Positions 25,644-34,472 of a DNA stretch of 64,000 bases are shown here, in pieces (positions within the stretch are counted from its first letter, which is position 1; every line of letters starts with the position of its first letter). Both the position numbers and the translations under genes were made by a program. Source of the DNA: Cyclobacterium salsum (GTDB lineage Bacteria; Bacteroidota; Bacteroidia; Cytophagales; Cyclobacteriaceae); the NCBI RefSeq assembly GCF_010119245.1, contig NZ_WNKG01000004.1, forward strand, positions 1 to 64,000, written 5' to 3'. The notes under the pieces were generated by a model that had not been told where the DNA came from, did not search any database, and saw nothing but the letters and a program-made list of their open reading frames with translations.

Positions 25644-27173
25644 TTACTCCCATTCTATGGTAGCCGGTGGTTTGGAGCTGATATCGTAAACTACCCGGTT
25701 TACCCCTTTGACTTTATTGATGATATCATTGGAAACCTTGCCCAGAAACTCATAGGGAAGGTGAACCCAGTCCGCGGTCATCCCGTCAACAGAAGAAACT
25801 GCGCGGAGGGCTACCACCCGCTCATAGGTTCGTTCGTCCCCCATCACGCCTACCGATTGGATGGGCAACAGGATGGCTCCTGCTTGCCAGACCTGATCGT
25901 AAAGACCGGCATCTTTGAGCCCCTGTATAAATATATAATCCACTTCCTGAAGAGTTTCCACCTTTTCGGGGGTAACGTCCCCCAGAATGCGAATACCGAG
26001 TCCAGGACCCGGAAAGGGATGCCTGCCGATGATGGCTTCCGGGATTTCCAGCGCTTTACCCACTTCCCTGACCCCGTCTTTAAACAGGGTGTTTAGGGGC
26101 TCCACCACTTTCAGATTCATAAAATCGGGTAATCCACCCACATTATGATGGGATTTGATGGTAGCAGATGGGCCATTGACAGAAACCGACTCGATCACAT
26201 CGGGATAAATGGTGCCCTGCCCCAGCCATTTCACTTCCTTTATCTTATGCGCCTCTTCATCAAAGACTTCTATAAACGTCCTCCCTATGGCTTTGCGCTT
26301 TCCTTCGGGATCTGAAATCCCCCGGAGGGCATCGTAAAATTTCTGCCGGGCATCGACACCAATGACATTTAAGCCCAGGTCCTGGTAGGAGTCCAGCACT
26401 TCTTCATATTCGTTTTTCCGCAAGAGACCGTTATCGACAAATACGCAGGTAAGTTGCTCCCCAATGGCCCGGTGGATCAAAGTAGCCGCCACGGAAGAAT
26501 CAACTCCTCCAGACAAACCCATGACCACCCGATCTTTGCCGATGGTTTTTTTCAGTGAATCCACGGTAATGTCAATAAACACATCCGAAGTCCAATCCTG
26601 GCTGCAGCCGCAAATCTGTACCACAAAGTTTCTCAACACATTTTTTCCCTCTGTGGAATGGGTTACTTCGGGATGAAACTGAATGCCGTAAGTAGCTTCT
26701 CCCCGAACCTTATAGGCGGCAATTTTTACCGAAGGAGTGCTGGCGATGGTTTCAAAGTCGTCTGGTAACGTTTTAATCGTGTCGCCATGGGACATCCATA
26801 CCTGGGAGCCATGGGTCATTTCTTTAAAAAGATCTGCATGGGTGTCCAGGTGAGAAAGATTGGCACGGCCATATTCCCTGATTTCAGAAGGGGCCACGAT
26901 ACCCCCGTATTTTTGGGCCATTAACTGGGCACCATAACACACTCCTAATACCGGGAGTTTCCCTCTGAAAGTATCAAGGTCGAGGTCGGGAGCCCCCTCG
27001 TCACGGACAGAGCAGGGACTGCCAGAAAGGATTACACCTTTGATGTCGGAACTGAGCGGGGGAATTTTATTAAAAGGGTGAATTTCGCAATAAACATCCA
27101 GCTCCCGGACACGTCTGGCTATAAGCTGGGTATATTGGGAACCAAAGTCAAGAATTAAAATCTGTTCTGCCAT
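25644..27173 (-). CDS. guaA: GMP synthase (glutamine-hydrolysing)
   Basis: A 509-residue enzyme that aminates XMP to GMP. The N-terminal class I glutamine amidotransferase has the nucleophile Cys79 in GVCYG, with His167 and Glu169 in FHPEV. The ATP-pyrophosphatase domain has the P-loop SGGVDSS (221-227). The C-terminal dimerisation domain ends in [18 protein letters not shown], the family ending. ATG at 27173 is preferred to the TTG two codons earlier. TACCTTTG, a match to the Bacteroidota -7 element, lies only 4 bases before the ATG, too close to be a usual promoter. A clear terminator follows. Confidence 0.97.
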   Translation of the reverse strand: MAEQILILDFGSQYTQLIARRVRELDVYCEIHPFNKIPPLSSDIKGVILSGSPCSVRDEGAPDLDLDTFRGKLPVLGVCYGAQLMAQKYGGIVAPSEIREYGRANLSHLDTHADLFKEMTHGSQVWMSHGDTIKTLPDDFETIASTPSVKIAAYKVRGEATYGIQFHPEVTHSTEGKNVLRNFVVQICGCSQDWTSDVFIDITVDSLKKTIGKDRVVMGLSGGVDSSVAATLIHRAIGEQLTCVFVDNGLLRKNEYEEVLDSYQDLGLNVIGVDARQKFYDALRGISDPEGKRKAIGRTFIEVFDEEAHKIKEVKWLGQGTIYPDVIESVSVNGPSATIKSHHNVGGLPDFMNLKVVEPLNTLFKDGVREVGKALEIPEAIIGRHPFPGPGLGIRILGDVTPEKVETLQEVDYIFIQGLKDAGLYDQVWQAGAILLPIQSVGVMGDERTYERVVALRAVSSVDGMTADWVHLPYEFLGKVSNDIINKVKGVNRVVYDISSKPPATIEWE

Positions 27174-27251
27174 GCGCAAAGGTAATCAGCCCCTGCCAAT
27201 TCCCGAAACAAAAAAGGGGATTTTCAAAAATTGGAATCCATACCCTGTTCC

Positions 27252-28274
27252 TCAGGTATCCTCGGAATCGGGGGATTCTCCTTGAAACAGGGTTTCCAAG
27301 ACCCTGGCATTAAGGCCCCTTTCCTGAAGGTATCGGGCAAAAACATCCTTGAAGCCATGTGTCAATAAAATAGTAGAAGCCCCGGTTCCTTCGATCGCCT
27401 GATTCAACCCCGTCCAGTCGGCATGATCCGAAAGCACAAATCCATTATCCACTGCCCTACGTCTTCGGGCACCTCGTATATTCATCCATCCAGAACAAAT
27501 GGCCGTCCGGTATGGGGAAAACTGCTTCATCCAGGGACTACCAGCGGCCGAAGGAGGGGCCAAAACCAGGGCATTGACAAAGGATGATTTGGGCATTTTT
27601 GGAGTTACTTTTTCTACCGGTGGTAAAATAATCCCATCTGCTGCAAGTGCCTCATTAGTGTTCCAGATAGCACCGTGTGCAAAAACAGGCCCCAGCCCCA
27701 TATCCAGATGACGGAGGATTCGCTGGGCCTTGCCCAATGAATAAGCAAATACCACCGAGCAGCGGTTTTCTTTGCCATTATTAGCCCACCATTGGTTCAG
27801 ATCCCGAAAAATAGTTTCCTGACTTTCCCAGCGGTACACCGGCAAGCCAAAGGTACATTCCGATACGAAGGTATGGCAAGGCACGGGTGCAAAAGGAGTA
27901 CTGATGCCATCGGATTCCGTTTTGTAATCCCCACTGATCACAGTAATTTCTCCTTTATATTCCAGCCGAACCTGGGCGGATCCGGGTATATGCCCGGCTG
28001 GGTGCAGCGAAATTTTCACACCGTTTACAGAAATATCCTTTCCATAAGCAAGCGTTTCCAGTTGAATTTGGTTTCCCAGGCGGTATTTCAGAATTTGGTT
28101 CGATTGCTCGTGCGCCAGGTAGTGCTTCATTCCCCATCGGGCATGGTCTGCATGGGCATGCGTGATGATGGCCCTGGTTACCGGCTTCCAGGGATCAATG
28201 TAGATACCCGCCGGGGGACAATAGATGCCCTTATCATCAAGCGTTATCAAATTCGGATTTAATACTGTTGGCAA
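27252..28274 (-). CDS. Ligase-associated DNA exonuclease-like metallo-beta-lactamase fold protein
   Basis: About 340 residues with the metal-binding motif HAHADHARWG (near residues 38-47), PAGHIPGSAQVRLEY, GDYKTES and a late HADWTG motif. This is the bacterial MBL/beta-CASP-like family called ligase-associated DNA exonuclease, usually encoded with an ATP-dependent DNA ligase and an Lhr helicase. Neither partner is adjacent here. No ATG occurs before residue 49. The TTG at 28274 follows a GGAGGAAA and overlaps the HIT gene by 38 bases; TTG at 28250 is an alternative. Zinc-dependent nuclease activity is inferred from the family. Confidence 0.82.
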   Translation of the reverse strand: MPTVLNPNLITLDDKGIYCPPAGIYIDPWKPVTRAIITHAHADHARWGMKHYLAHEQSNQILKYRLGNQIQLETLAYGKDISVNGVKISLHPAGHIPGSAQVRLEYKGEITVISGDYKTESDGISTPFAPVPCHTFVSECTFGLPVYRWESQETIFRDLNQWWANNGKENRCSVVFAYSLGKAQRILRHLDMGLGPVFAHGAIWNTNEALAADGIILPPVEKVTPKMPKSSFVNALVLAPPSAAGSPWMKQFSPYRTAICSGWMNIRGARRRRAVDNGFVLSDHADWTGLNQAIEGTGASTILLTHGFKDVFARYLQERGLNARVLETLFQGESPDSEDT

Positions 28275-28638
28275 TTTCCTCCAATTCCTCCGAAGAAAGC
28301 TTCAGCTTGGGGCGGCTGAAATTAATATCATCCATGGTTTTTAATGGCACCAGGTGAATGTGAACATGGGGAACCTCCAGTCCGATCACGGCTACACCGA
28401 TGCGGGTACAGGGAATCACCTGCTCCTGAGCTTTGGCGACCTTTTTGGCAAACAGGTGTAGGCTTGTGTACAAGGAATCATCCAGGTCGTAAATATAATC
28501 CACTTCTTTTTTTGGGACGACCAATACATGGCCTTTAACCAGGGGCATGATATCCAAAAAAGCGATGTGCTGATCGTCTTCAGCAACGATGTGTCCTGGA
28601 ATTTCTCTATTAATTATTTTGGTAAATATGGAAGGCAT
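28237..28638 (-). CDS. HIT (histidine triad) family hydrolase
   Basis: A 133-residue protein with the defining triad HVHIHLVPL near residue 95 and the N-terminal FTKIINREIPGHIVAEDDQH. GHVLVVPKKEVDYIYDLDD follows. HIT proteins of this branch hydrolyse nucleoside phosphoramidates or dinucleotides. Length is normal. Its 3' end overlaps the nuclease gene start by up to 38 bases. Upstream lies greA on the same strand, separated by a terminator at 28665-28696, so it probably has its own promoter within 28640-28664 or reads through. Confidence 0.92.
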   Translation of the reverse strand: MPSIFTKIINREIPGHIVAEDDQHIAFLDIMPLVKGHVLVVPKKEVDYIYDLDDSLYTSLHLFAKKVAKAQEQVIPCTRIGVAVIGLEVPHVHIHLVPLKTMDDINFSRPKLKLSSEELEEIANSIKSEFDNA

Positions 28639-28664
28639 ACCTCAGGAAGTTAGTTTGTTGACCG

Positions 28665-28696
28665 AATAAAAAATCCCGATGCAAAGCAATCGGGAT
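28665..28696 (-). terminator. Rho-independent terminator of greA
   Basis: An 8-bp stem ATCCCGAT (28673-28680) / ATCGGGAT (28689-28696) with loop GCAAAGCA. On the minus strand it is followed by TTTTTTA. It starts 6 bases beyond the greA stop codon. Confidence 0.82.
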
Positions 28697-28701
28697 GGAA
28701 A

Positions 28702-29175
28702 TTAATAACTGATATCCAGAATTTCAAATTCAAGCTGTCCGGCTGGCGCTTGTATCTGGGCAATCTCGCCGACTTTTTTACCCGTTAGCCCTTTTCCGAA
28801 AGGAGAGGCCAGGGAAATCTTGTTGGCTTTCAGATCTGCTTCTTCTTCTGACACGAGCGTGTAGGTCACGGTCATGCCGTTTTTTACGTTCTTGATTTTG
28901 ACAGTGCAAAGAATTCCCACCTTGGAAGTATCCACTTTAGAGTTGTCCAATACCCTGGCGTTGCCAAGTACATTTTCCAATTTGGCAATTTTCAATTCCA
29001 GGTGACCCTGAGCATCTTTGGCAGCATCATACTCCGCATTTTCGCTTAAGTCTCCCTTGTCTCGGGCTTCGGCGATCTGCTTGGCAATGTCGGACCTGCC
29101 TTTGGTTTTCAGCTGTTGAAGCTCATCCTTGAGCTTCTTCAGTCCTTCTTCGGTGTAATATTGTATGTTTCCCAT
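28702..29175 (-). CDS. greA: Transcription elongation factor GreA
   Basis: A 157-residue factor that stimulates RNA cleavage by backtracked RNA polymerase. The N-terminal coiled coil carries the acidic tip ARDKGDLSENAEYDAAKDAQ (Asp and Glu at the tip). The C-terminal FKBP-like domain has ISLASPFGKGLTGKKVGE. The start at 29175 (MGNIQYYTEEGLKKL) gives the normal family length; 21 further upstream codons can be read but are not conserved in character. A terminator follows closely. It seems monocistronic. Confidence 0.95.
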   Translation of the reverse strand: MGNIQYYTEEGLKKLKDELQQLKTKGRSDIAKQIAEARDKGDLSENAEYDAAKDAQGHLELKIAKLENVLGNARVLDNSKVDTSKVGILCTVKIKNVKNGMTVTYTLVSEEEADLKANKISLASPFGKGLTGKKVGEIAQIQAPAGQLEFEILDISY

Positions 29176-29316
29176 ATCAAATAATAAATAGCCTGATAGT
29201 AAATAAAATAACGGTCTCAACTTTGAGACCGTTCCCATATGCTTCCTGTATTTTGTATCAACAAAGATAAAATAAGAATTCTTATTTTACAATTTAAGGG
29301 GCCAATTATTGGGGGA

Positions 29317-30249
29317 TCAACCCTTCCACTCTCCTTCGATTTTGGCTACCAGCACCTGGTTGATTTTCCGGTAGGACTCATGGCTCCAGCCCGCAACATG
29401 AGGTGAAAAAAGCACATTGGACCTTCTGCTGAGTGCTTCAAAGGACAGTCGCTCTGAAGCCGTCAGTGCCTGGAGTTTTTCCTTTTCCAAAACATCGAGA
29501 GCTGCCCCCTTCAACTTGCCGTTTTGCAGGGCTTCGTTCAAGGTGTCCATCCGGATTACCTCCCCCCGGGCGGTATTGATGAGGTAAAAGGACTTGTGAA
29601 AACCCGACAGAATTTCGGGACTAAAAAAATATCTGGTCTCGGTCGTGAGGGGAACATGGATACTCAATACATCTGCCTTTTCTTGTATGGCCTGAAAACT
29701 ACTCTCTTTTACCCATTCATCCCCAAAACCGGACTTGAATTTATCGTAGGCCAGTATTTCTACACCAAATCCCCGAAGTCGTTGAGCAAAAGCACTTCCC
29801 ATATTTCCATATCCGAAGATGCCCACCGTTTTGCCAGACAGCTCCACTCCCCTGTTTCCTTCCCGGTCCCAAATACCTTTCCTTACCTGCTGGTCGGATT
29901 GCAGGTAATGGTTGAACAAGGTCAGCAGCATACCCAATGCGTGTTCGGCCACCGCATCCCGGTTGCCTTCTGCAGCATGATGCAGAGAGATCCCTTTTTC
30001 TTCCAGGTAATCCAGGTCAATGTTATCCAAGCCGGCTCCCGCTCTGGCTAGAAATTTCAACAGAGGGGCTTCTTGCAGCAGTTCTTGATCGATGGGTGTC
30101 TTTGATCGAATGATCAAGCCCTCATAATCTTGCAAAACAGCCAGGATCCCCTCACGGTCTATTTCGGGTCGGTAATCCACTTGATGCCCTTTTTCTTCCA
30201 GCAAAGGCACAATGCTTTCGTGCATTTGGTCGATGATCAGTATTCTCAT
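29317..30249 (-). CDS. D-2-hydroxyacid dehydrogenase (phosphoglycerate dehydrogenase-like)
   Basis: A 310-residue NAD-dependent dehydrogenase. The N-terminal substrate domain ends in GLIIRSKTPID; the Rossmann motif is GIFGYGNMGSAFAQRLRGFG. The catalytic Arg lies in INTARGEV, and the His in FSPHVAGWSHES. It lacks an ACT domain, so it is shorter than classical SerA and could act on 3-phosphoglycerate or other 2-hydroxyacids. It starts 7 bases after the mgtE stop and is likely transcribed with rsmA and mgtE. Confidence 0.85.
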   Translation of the reverse strand: MRILIIDQMHESIVPLLEEKGHQVDYRPEIDREGILAVLQDYEGLIIRSKTPIDQELLQEAPLLKFLARAGAGLDNIDLDYLEEKGISLHHAAEGNRDAVAEHALGMLLTLFNHYLQSDQQVRKGIWDREGNRGVELSGKTVGIFGYGNMGSAFAQRLRGFGVEILAYDKFKSGFGDEWVKESSFQAIQEKADVLSIHVPLTTETRYFFSPEILSGFHKSFYLINTARGEVIRMDTLNEALQNGKLKGAALDVLEKEKLQALTASERLSFEALSRRSNVLFSPHVAGWSHESYRKINQVLVAKIEGEWKG

Positions 30250-30256
30250 GGTTCAA

Positions 30257-31624
30257 TTATAGGTTCAATAGTAAGGTAGCTACCCCAAAATAAACGCCCA
30301 GGCCCAGCAGGTCATTGGCAGTAGTAATAAAGGGCCCCGAAGCCATGGCTGGGTTTATCCCGATCTTATCCAATACAATGGGTGTAAGCGTGCCCATAAA
30401 TGATGCCAGTAAGACCACACTGAATAACGCAATGCTTACGACCAGACCAAATTTGGTCTCCTGCCCGTAAAGAAATACTACCGTTAGAAACACAAACAAT
30501 GCCAATACCAATCCATTGAGCACGGCCACCAGCAGTACCTTCAGAAAACGTTTGGTCAGGCTGTCTTCAAATACCGATTTATTCGCCAGGCTCTGTACCA
30601 CCAGGGTGGAGGATTGAATGCCCACATTTCCCCCTGTAGCCGTAATTAATGGAATAAAAAAAGCCAGCGCAGTAACGGCATTCAACCCTTCTTCAAAAAA
30701 ACCAATAAAGCCTGCTCCCATCAATCCTCCCACCATACCTATGACCAGCCAGGGAAGCCGGGCACGGGAGAGGCGGTAAATGGAGTCGGATTCTTCCACG
30801 TCATCCGAAAAACCGGTCATGGCCTGAATGTCTTCTTCTGCCTGCTCCCGGATCAGATCCAAAATATCATCTACCGTTATCCGTCCAACCAACTTATTTT
30901 TAACATTCACCACGGGAACCGCTTCCAGATCGTATTTACGCATGATCTCGGCTACCTCTTCCCCTTCCATGTAAGTGGGTACTGAAATAATGTTGTCTTC
31001 GTACAAATCAGCTACTTTGGTACCTGAAGATGCCAGAATCAATTTCTTTAGCGCAATTCTGCCTAATAACTTTTCCTTGTTATCCACCACGTAAATCGAA
31101 AAAATCTTTTCCACATTTTCTGCCTGCCGGCGGATTTCTTCGATGGTCTGCACCACGGTCCAGTTGAGGTTGGCTTTGATGATCTCTTTGGCCATCAATC
31201 CACCAGCACTGTCCTCATCGTACCGGAGCAATTCGATGATGTAAAGGGATTTTTCCTTTTGCTCCAGGTGGCTGATGACGGCTTCCCGGTCATTCACCAC
31301 CAATTGATTCAGCACATCCACCGCATCATCTGAATCCATGTGGTCAATCAGGGTGGCCAGTTCTTCCGGAGGCATGGAGGTAATCACCTTGTATTGGGAA
31401 TCTTCGTCCAGCTCGATCAGGATGTCCGCAGAAAAATCCGGATCCAGTGCCCGCAATACAAAGAGTGCCTCCTCCATGTCCAACTCATCCAACAGGGCGG
31501 CTATATCGGCCTTTTTGGCATCCTGCATGGACTCCTGAATAAACTGAATGTGGGCTTCCGAGATACTCTCCCGAAGCGCTTCCAAGTATTCCTTGGAGAG
31601 TTCGAATGTCTTTATAGCTTCCAC
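30257..31624 (-). CDS. mgtE: Magnesium transporter MgtE
   Basis: A 455-residue Mg2+ channel/transporter. Residues about 20-130 are the helical MgtE N-domain (ADIAALLDELDMEEALFVLR, MPPEELATLIDHMDSDDAVD). Two CBS domains span about 135-260 (YDEDSAGGLMAKEI, VGRITVDDILDLI). Five transmembrane helices fill 285-455 and include PLITATGGNVGIQSSTLVV, the pore region. Mg2+ binding by the cytoplasmic domains gates the channel. Its start overlaps the end of rsmA by 13 bases, so expression is coupled. Confidence 0.95.
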   Translation of the reverse strand: MEAIKTFELSKEYLEALRESISEAHIQFIQESMQDAKKADIAALLDELDMEEALFVLRALDPDFSADILIELDEDSQYKVITSMPPEELATLIDHMDSDDAVDVLNQLVVNDREAVISHLEQKEKSLYIIELLRYDEDSAGGLMAKEIIKANLNWTVVQTIEEIRRQAENVEKIFSIYVVDNKEKLLGRIALKKLILASSGTKVADLYEDNIISVPTYMEGEEVAEIMRKYDLEAVPVVNVKNKLVGRITVDDILDLIREQAEEDIQAMTGFSDDVEESDSIYRLSRARLPWLVIGMVGGLMGAGFIGFFEEGLNAVTALAFFIPLITATGGNVGIQSSTLVVQSLANKSVFEDSLTKRFLKVLLVAVLNGLVLALFVFLTVVFLYGQETKFGLVVSIALFSVVLLASFMGTLTPIVLDKIGINPAMASGPFITTANDLLGLGVYFGVATLLLNL

Positions 31625-32394
31625 GATGCTTCCAATTTTTGAGTTAAATAAACAAACTCCTCCACTCCCAGTTGTTCTGCCCTTAGATCCAGCATGTCCA
31701 TACCTTTAAATTCATCGGAAAGCCCCATTGGTTTCAGGGCATTTCGCAGGGTTTTCCTCCGTGTGTGAAACGCTTGCTTTACCAATCTGAAAAACAGCTT
31801 TTCGTTGCAAGGCAGCTCCCGAACCGAATTTCTTTTCAATTGGATGACACCGCTCTGCACTTTAGGAGGCGGATCGAATACTTCAGGAGGAACGGTGAAC
31901 AGGTAGGCTGTTTCGTAAAAAGCCTGCAACAATACACTCAAAATGCCATAAGTCTTATTTCCTTTCTTGGCGGTAATTCGTTCAGCAACTTCCTTTTGAA
32001 GCATCCCCACCACTTCCATTACCTGATGCCTTTCTTCCAATACCTTGAAGAAGATCTGGCTGGAAATATTATAGGGAAAATTCCCTATTATGGCATAAGG
32101 TGTATTATAAAGCGTCCTGTATTGATTGTCCAAAAAGTCTCCCTCCACTATACGGAGCGAATGCTTCGCATATTTCTCCCGCAGGTAGACGACGGACTCT
32201 TTATCGATCTCAATCAGGGTTAGCTCCCAGGGTTTTTCTACCAAAAAATCGGTCAGAACTCCCATTCCCGGTCCGATTTCCAACACATTCCGGCCGCCCC
32301 CAAATCCTTCGAGCGAAGTTGCGATCCGTTCCGCCACTTGCAGGTCACGCAAAAAGTGTTGTCCCAGATGCTTCTTGGCTCTTACTTTACTCAT
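31612..32394 (-). CDS. rsmA: 16S rRNA dimethyladenosine transferase RsmA (KsgA)
   Basis: A 260-residue methyltransferase that dimethylates the two adjacent adenines near the 3' end of 16S rRNA. The N-terminus is KKHLGQHFLRD, SAM motif I is VLEIGPGMGVLTDFLVE, and motif IV is GNFPYNISSQIFFK. The C-terminal helical domain has FHTRRKTLRNALK. The start at 32394 gives MSKVRAKKHLGQHF, normal for the family. The 3' end overlaps mgtE by 13 bases. This is the first gene of a likely rsmA-mgtE-dehydrogenase operon. Confidence 0.96.
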   Translation of the reverse strand: MSKVRAKKHLGQHFLRDLQVAERIATSLEGFGGGRNVLEIGPGMGVLTDFLVEKPWELTLIEIDKESVVYLREKYAKHSLRIVEGDFLDNQYRTLYNTPYAIIGNFPYNISSQIFFKVLEERHQVMEVVGMLQKEVAERITAKKGNKTYGILSVLLQAFYETAYLFTVPPEVFDPPPKVQSGVIQLKRNSVRELPCNEKLFFRLVKQAFHTRRKTLRNALKPMGLSDEFKGMDMLDLRAEQLGVEEFVYLTQKLEASWKL

Positions 32395-32533
32395 AATGAA
32401 GGTAGTTTGCAGGGATTTAAGACAGCAAAAGTAAAACAATAATCTGTAACGACCATAGGTAAGCGCAATCTCTGGCCCTTAATTTCGGCTAGTCGTAACG
32501 TTCCGGTTTGCGTCCGGTTCAGGCTACCGCTTC

Positions 32534-33061
32534 CTACTTCTTTTGAAGGGATTCTCTCAGGGCACGTTGGATGAGCTTCTCGTCCTTGGTGTAGGCAATC
32601 CCGTGAAAATAGCTCCTCAGGCGGATATCCCGCGGAACCACTTTGTACTGCTGCCTTACCCAGTCAATGGCATGATGACTGAGCAACTCCAGGGTCACGG
32701 GAACAATTCCATCGTTCACCATTTCCAGGTGTTCTGCTACTCCTTTGGATAGGTCAATAATCCGTGTGGAAGATTTGGGCAAGCGGTCGTTGATCCGCAC
32801 AACCGCCTGCATTCCGTTTTTCTTATTGGTCACTTTCAGCAAGGTCCCGAAGGGCAGGTGCTTGTGTGCCGCGGTGAATTGCCACATGTCATAAATTTCC
32901 CCATTGGCCGTCATCCGGTTATGAAAGCGGGTGCCATAATAGCTGGCAATACCTTCCTGGATAACCAGCAAGGAATCCGGTGCGGTAAACGGGGACTGCG
33001 CCTTTGAAGAAAAAATCAGCCAAAAATGAGCCAACAACACGATCATCACAACCTTTTTCAT
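32534..33061 (-). CDS. Septal ring lytic transglycosylase RlpA family protein
   Basis: A 175-residue exported protein with a signal peptide (MKKVVMIVLLAHFWLIF, cleavage after SSKAQ). A double-psi beta-barrel domain spans about 30-115: EGIASYYGTRFHNRMTANGE, FTAAHKHLPFGTLLKV, VVRINDRLPKSSTRIIDLSK. RlpA-type proteins bind or cleave peptidoglycan without stem peptides. No SPOR domain follows; instead there is a short charged tail. The start at 33061 is chosen for the signal peptide. It is divergent from sbcD. Confidence 0.88.
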   Translation of the reverse strand: MKKVVMIVLLAHFWLIFSSKAQSPFTAPDSLLVIQEGIASYYGTRFHNRMTANGEIYDMWQFTAAHKHLPFGTLLKVTNKKNGMQAVVRINDRLPKSSTRIIDLSKGVAEHLEMVNDGIVPVTLELLSHHAIDWVRQQYKVVPRDIRLRSYFHGIAYTKDEKLIQRALRESLQKK

Positions 33062-33245
33062 AAACCACATCGCTATCAATCCTTTACACTAGTTATAAAA
33101 ATTCCTTTCAACGTAACAAATAAATACATTTTTCTTAAAAACCCGATCTTACCTTAGGTAATTTTTACGAATTAGTCTTTGCCTCGCTCCGATATTGAAG
33201 TAAATTTAGCATAAAATTAAACTTTTAGCATTTGAATTACCGCCC

Positions 33246-34472
33246 ATGAAACTATTACACACGGCAGACTGGCATTTGGGGAAAAGACTGCAGGACGTTT
33301 CCCGCCTGGAAGAGCAGAAAGCGGTATTGGAAGAAATTGTCTCCATTGCAGATAGCCATGAAGTAGACATGGTCTTGCTTGCAGGAGACGTTTTCGATAC
33401 GTTTAATCCCAGTCACGAAGCCGTGGAGCTACTTTACAAAACCCTGCGCAAGCTCTCCAAAAATGGGCAGAGGCCAATCGTGGTCATCTCTGGAAATCAC
33501 GACAGCACTCAGTTTATAGAGGCACCCGATCCACTAGCCCGGGAAATGGGAATTTTCTTTTACAGCCGATACGACACGGTGATACCCGTGGGTAAATCAG
33601 AAAACGGCACGGAAGTCCTCCTTTCTGATCCGGGATTCGTATCCCTGAAACTGCCCCAGCATGATTTCCCTGTTCGCATCCTCCTCGCTCCCTATGCCAA
33701 CGAGCTGTTATTGCGAACGTACCTGGGAGAGGAAGACCGCGAATCAGAGCTGAGAACGGTCCTGGGAAACCGCTGGAAGGAACTTGCGGATCGCCATTGC
33801 GACGATCGCGGAGTTAACCTTTTTTTAGGTCATTTCTTTTTTGTGAAGGAAGGGGAAACGCCGGAACCTGAGCCCGAAAGCGAGCGACCCATTCTGCACG
33901 TTGGAGGCACCCAGGCACTCCACACCTCCCAAATCCCCAATCAAATTCAGTACGCGGCACTGGGCCATTTACACCGATACCATGCCTGTAGCACAGTGCC
34001 TGTCCCCGCAGTGTATGCCAGTTCTCCGCTTGCCTATTCTTTTAGCGAAGCCGGACAGCAAAAACAGGTAGTACTCATTGAGGTCCATCCAGGGAAACCG
34101 GCCCAATATGAAGCCATCCCCCTCTATCAGGGCAGGCGCCTGGAAAGAAAAACCTTTGACAGCCTAACGACTGCATTGGAATGGTTGGAAGCAAATCCGC
34201 ACTGCTTTGTAGAACTGACCTATGAAACGGATCATTCCATAGATGCCGAGACCCGAAGATCCCTGATGCAGGCGCACGACGGCATCATCAACCTTATTCC
34301 TCAAATCAAAAACAGAGAAACCGAGTCTGATCATCAGTTGCAGGTTCGGGATCTGGAAAAAGACATGCCCAGTCTTTTCAACATGTATTACCAAAGTGAA
34401 AAAGGCCAGCCCCCTAATCAGGAATTAATCGCTATTTTCAAAGAAGTCATCGCCCAAGTTGATCCCTCATGA
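33246..34472 (+). CDS. sbcD: Exonuclease subunit SbcD
   Basis: A 408-residue Mre11-type nuclease subunit. The metallophosphatase motifs are all visible: HTADWHLGKRL, LAGDVFDTF, VVISGNHDS, LFLGHFFF and LGHLHRYH. With SbcC it forms the SbcCD complex that opens hairpin and protein-blocked DNA ends. Length is typical. Its stop overlaps the sbcC start by four bases (ATGA at 34469-34472), giving translational coupling. The promoter must lie in the 185 bases shared with the divergent rlpA-like gene. Confidence 0.95.
   Translation: MKLLHTADWHLGKRLQDVSRLEEQKAVLEEIVSIADSHEVDMVLLAGDVFDTFNPSHEAVELLYKTLRKLSKNGQRPIVVISGNHDSTQFIEAPDPLAREMGIFFYSRYDTVIPVGKSENGTEVLLSDPGFVSLKLPQHDFPVRILLAPYANELLLRTYLGEEDRESELRTVLGNRWKELADRHCDDRGVNLFLGHFFFVKEGETPEPEPESERPILHVGGTQALHTSQIPNQIQYAALGHLHRYHACSTVPVPAVYASSPLAYSFSEAGQQKQVVLIEVHPGKPAQYEAIPLYQGRRLERKTFDSLTTALEWLEANPHCFVELTYETDHSIDAETRRSLMQAHDGIINLIPQIKNRETESDHQLQVRDLEKDMPSLFNMYYQSEKGQPPNQELIAIFKEVIAQVDPS

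Noticed and set aside
27177-27184. TACCTTTG element (minus strand) before guaA
   Set aside because: It is an exact -7 match but only 4 bases from the ATG and lacks a TTG at 19-21 bases, so transcription would begin at or inside the start codon.
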